From: Xiphophorus maculatus | Lineage: Eukaryota; Chordata; Actinopteri; Cyprinodontiformes; Poeciliidae | Direction: 5' to 3' | Length of the DNA stretch: 64,000 nt | NCBI RefSeq assembly: GCF_002775205.1 | Contig: NC_036454.1 | Location: 682,001 to 746,000 of the forward strand | Shown here: piece after piece, positions 63,501 to 64,000 of the stretch | How positions within the stretch are numbered: position 1 is the stretch's first letter | Layout: each line of letters starts with the position of its first letter | Program-made: the position numbers and the translations under genes | Notes under the pieces: generated by a model | Told to the model about the DNA's origin: nothing | What the model saw: only the letters and a program-made list of their open reading frames with translations | Databases searched by the model: none

Positions 63501-64000
63501 TCACTGTAATAATTGAAAAATGCATCATTAATGAGTTTAGGATCAGTTAACAGTTGGCCAGAAGGAGAAGTAACTTTATGAATAGCTCTATCTGCCAGTG
63601 TGCCTTTTATTTGTCTAGAAAGCAATCTATCAGGTTTGTCCGCCAGTTCAAAATGCTTTTGTTTAAGTTTGCGAATGCAATTACCAACTTGTTCCCCAAG
63701 CATGTGGTTATATTCAGATTTTATCTTCAGAATGGCATTAAGTATATTTTCATCATTTGAGTTCTGGTACCTGACCTCCAAAACAGCCAATTCAGCCTGA
63801 ATATCTGCAAAACGCTGAGATCTGGCCCTTTTGACCGAAGACTGATAAGAAATAATGTTGCCCCTCAGAACCACCTTAAATGTTTCCCACAAGACTGAAT
63901 CAGACACATCACCTTTGTCATTAAAAAGAAGGAAATCTGAGATTTTTGCTGAAATGAAGTCCTTAAGTGCTTGATCCGAATTGATGGGGGGGATAAACTT
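60560..64000 (-). mobile_element. L1-type LINE, 3' 3.4 kb, continues past the window
   Basis: A poly-T run at 60561-60570 followed by AT repeats marks the poly(A) end of an element lying on the minus strand. About 380 bp of 3' UTR (60571-60946) precedes the ORF2 stop. The rest of the element, including endonuclease and ORF1, would be beyond 64000. Confidence 0.85.
60947..64000 (-). CDS. L1 ORF2 protein, partial (reverse transcriptase)
   Basis: Uninterrupted frame of more than 1015 codons, open to the right window edge, so the N-terminal endonuclease is outside and the true start is not in view. Motifs in order: SPGKACGPDGFGIDFYK (RT entry), YRPLSLLNGDQKIVAKVLA, VISLDAQQAFDQIEWDYL (catalytic Asp), HRGTRQGCCLSPLLFALAME, GLYADDVILTLSD (catalytic YADD at 62648-62659), and the L1-type C-terminal cysteine-rich piece CVSPKCDKCKLDDGSLGHMF followed by CSC. 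The enzyme copies its own RNA into a nicked chromosomal site. No stop or frameshift in 3 kb suggests a young, perhaps still active copy. Confidence 0.9.
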   Translation of the reverse strand, partial: KFIPPINSDQALKDFISAKISDFLLFNDKGDVSDSVLWETFKVVLRGNIISYQSSVKRARSQRFADIQAELAVLEVRYQNSNDENILNAILKIKSEYNHMLGEQVGNCIRKLKQKHFELADKPDRLLSRQIKGTLADRAIHKVTSPSGQLLTDPKLINDAFFNYYSDLYTSKSSATSTDIKVFLNNLNVPVLDESARAHLDSSFTIEEIKSAIHSLSPGKACGPDGFGIDFYKCYLDLVAPLLLHMVNSSVVEGVFPQSLYDAHICLLLKKGRDCSNVASYRPLSLLNGDQKIVAKVLATRLNKCIAHLIHPNQTGFIPNRYSFSNTRRLLSVMYQSNLPASAVISLDAQQAFDQIEWDYLFLVLQKFGFGDKFMTLLKMLYAQPRSSVLTNHDRSASFLLHRGTRQGCCLSPLLFALAMEPLAISIRNHPSITGISDYATDSPIGLYADDVILTLSDVTVSLSPLLTLINKFGKLSGFTINWDKSLFMPLSNGLNAAFLSNLPFKVSTSHFEYLGINISRDPKLLFKYIFLDLINKIKSMADMWRHLPLSLIGRINVVKMVLLPKFTYLFQNIPIYLTASFFKMIDSFIIPFVWAGKHPRISKSHLQKPTAEGGLGLPVFRYYYWACNARSWVFWTQFCSRGEVVDSLLPKWPLNENLALLELTSSSSAAVLFSNPSLSFQLLKDNFILRNSLRILKQLKNVLNLPGLSIYAPICQNSAFKPGNMDVVFKHWLNKGIVAVKDLYINNHFASFTQLQSKFGLPSSHFFRYLQARNFVKQHLPHYETLLAQHSFYELIRKPSTSKNLISQFVNLFSSSPSTRHIKEAWASDLLGEISDEQWDLSLSRIKTCSINSRLQLIQFKVIHRLHFSKTKLNRLFPCVSPKCDKCKLDDGSLGHMFCSCPKLMDFWCKIFEFYSNAYGKPLCPDRHLIILGCSKSSLALPMSLQQSLMFGLVVAKQVILREWKSSTPPCFKKWLNDMVSCIYLEEIRYSLSDNHQKFLDVWGPFNRYIQNNRLK

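Overview
The window is vertebrate nuclear DNA from a ray-finned fish, most likely a percomorph teleost. It is AT-rich, with intron-split genes using GT-AG splice sites. The repeats are typical of teleosts: L2-, Rex1-, Rex3-, R4/Rex6- and L1-like LINEs, Tc1/mariner and Sleeping Beauty-like relics, hAT and piggyBac MITEs, and long (TA)n tracts. No bacterial genes, rRNA, tRNA or CRISPR array were seen. Species cannot be told from the sequence alone.

Four protein-coding genes lie head-to-tail on the + strand: marveld2 (tricellulin, coding 2189-8349), ocln (occludin, 17539-29507), gtf2h2 (TFIIH p44, 31003-43859) and dhfr (dihydrofolate reductase, 47325 to at least 51067). Exons were rebuilt by hand from splice sites, reading phase and family knowledge. 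The first three are complete from ATG to stop (about 588, 475 and 392 aa). dhfr lacks a recognisable last exon. marveld2 and ocln are tandem relatives: both encode a four-pass MARVEL domain followed by an OCEL coiled-coil domain, and their OCEL exons have matching sizes and phases. Both act at tight junctions. gtf2h2 (transcription/DNA repair) and dhfr (folate cycle) are unrelated neighbours. OCLN next to GTF2H2 also occurs in mammals.

Layout: 1-378 LINE scrap; 379-2171 upstream of marveld2; 2172-8420 marveld2; 8421-17484 repeat-rich intergenic DNA with a 2.8 kb internally duplicated element (12638-15396); 17485-29765 ocln, whose intron 6 is almost entirely a LINE and a hAT-like element in (TA)n; 30140-44365 gtf2h2, with a 5 kb intron full of transposons and a hAT MITE starting right behind the stop codon; 44540-47000 a cluster of hAT elements; 47252-51067 dhfr; 51571-57210 two direct copies of a Helentron-like element with internal 129-bp arrays, then a long inverted repeat; 58040-59213 an L2 split by a piggyBac MITE; 60560-64000 the 3' part of an L1 with an open ORF2 running off the window.

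The most notable points are the paired Helentron-like elements, the mobile-element-dominated occludin intron, the long inverted repeats around gtf2h2 exons, the MITE behind the gtf2h2 stop, the missing dhfr last exon, and a scatter of perfect short-spaced palindromes. I did not find a convincing new protein-coding system.
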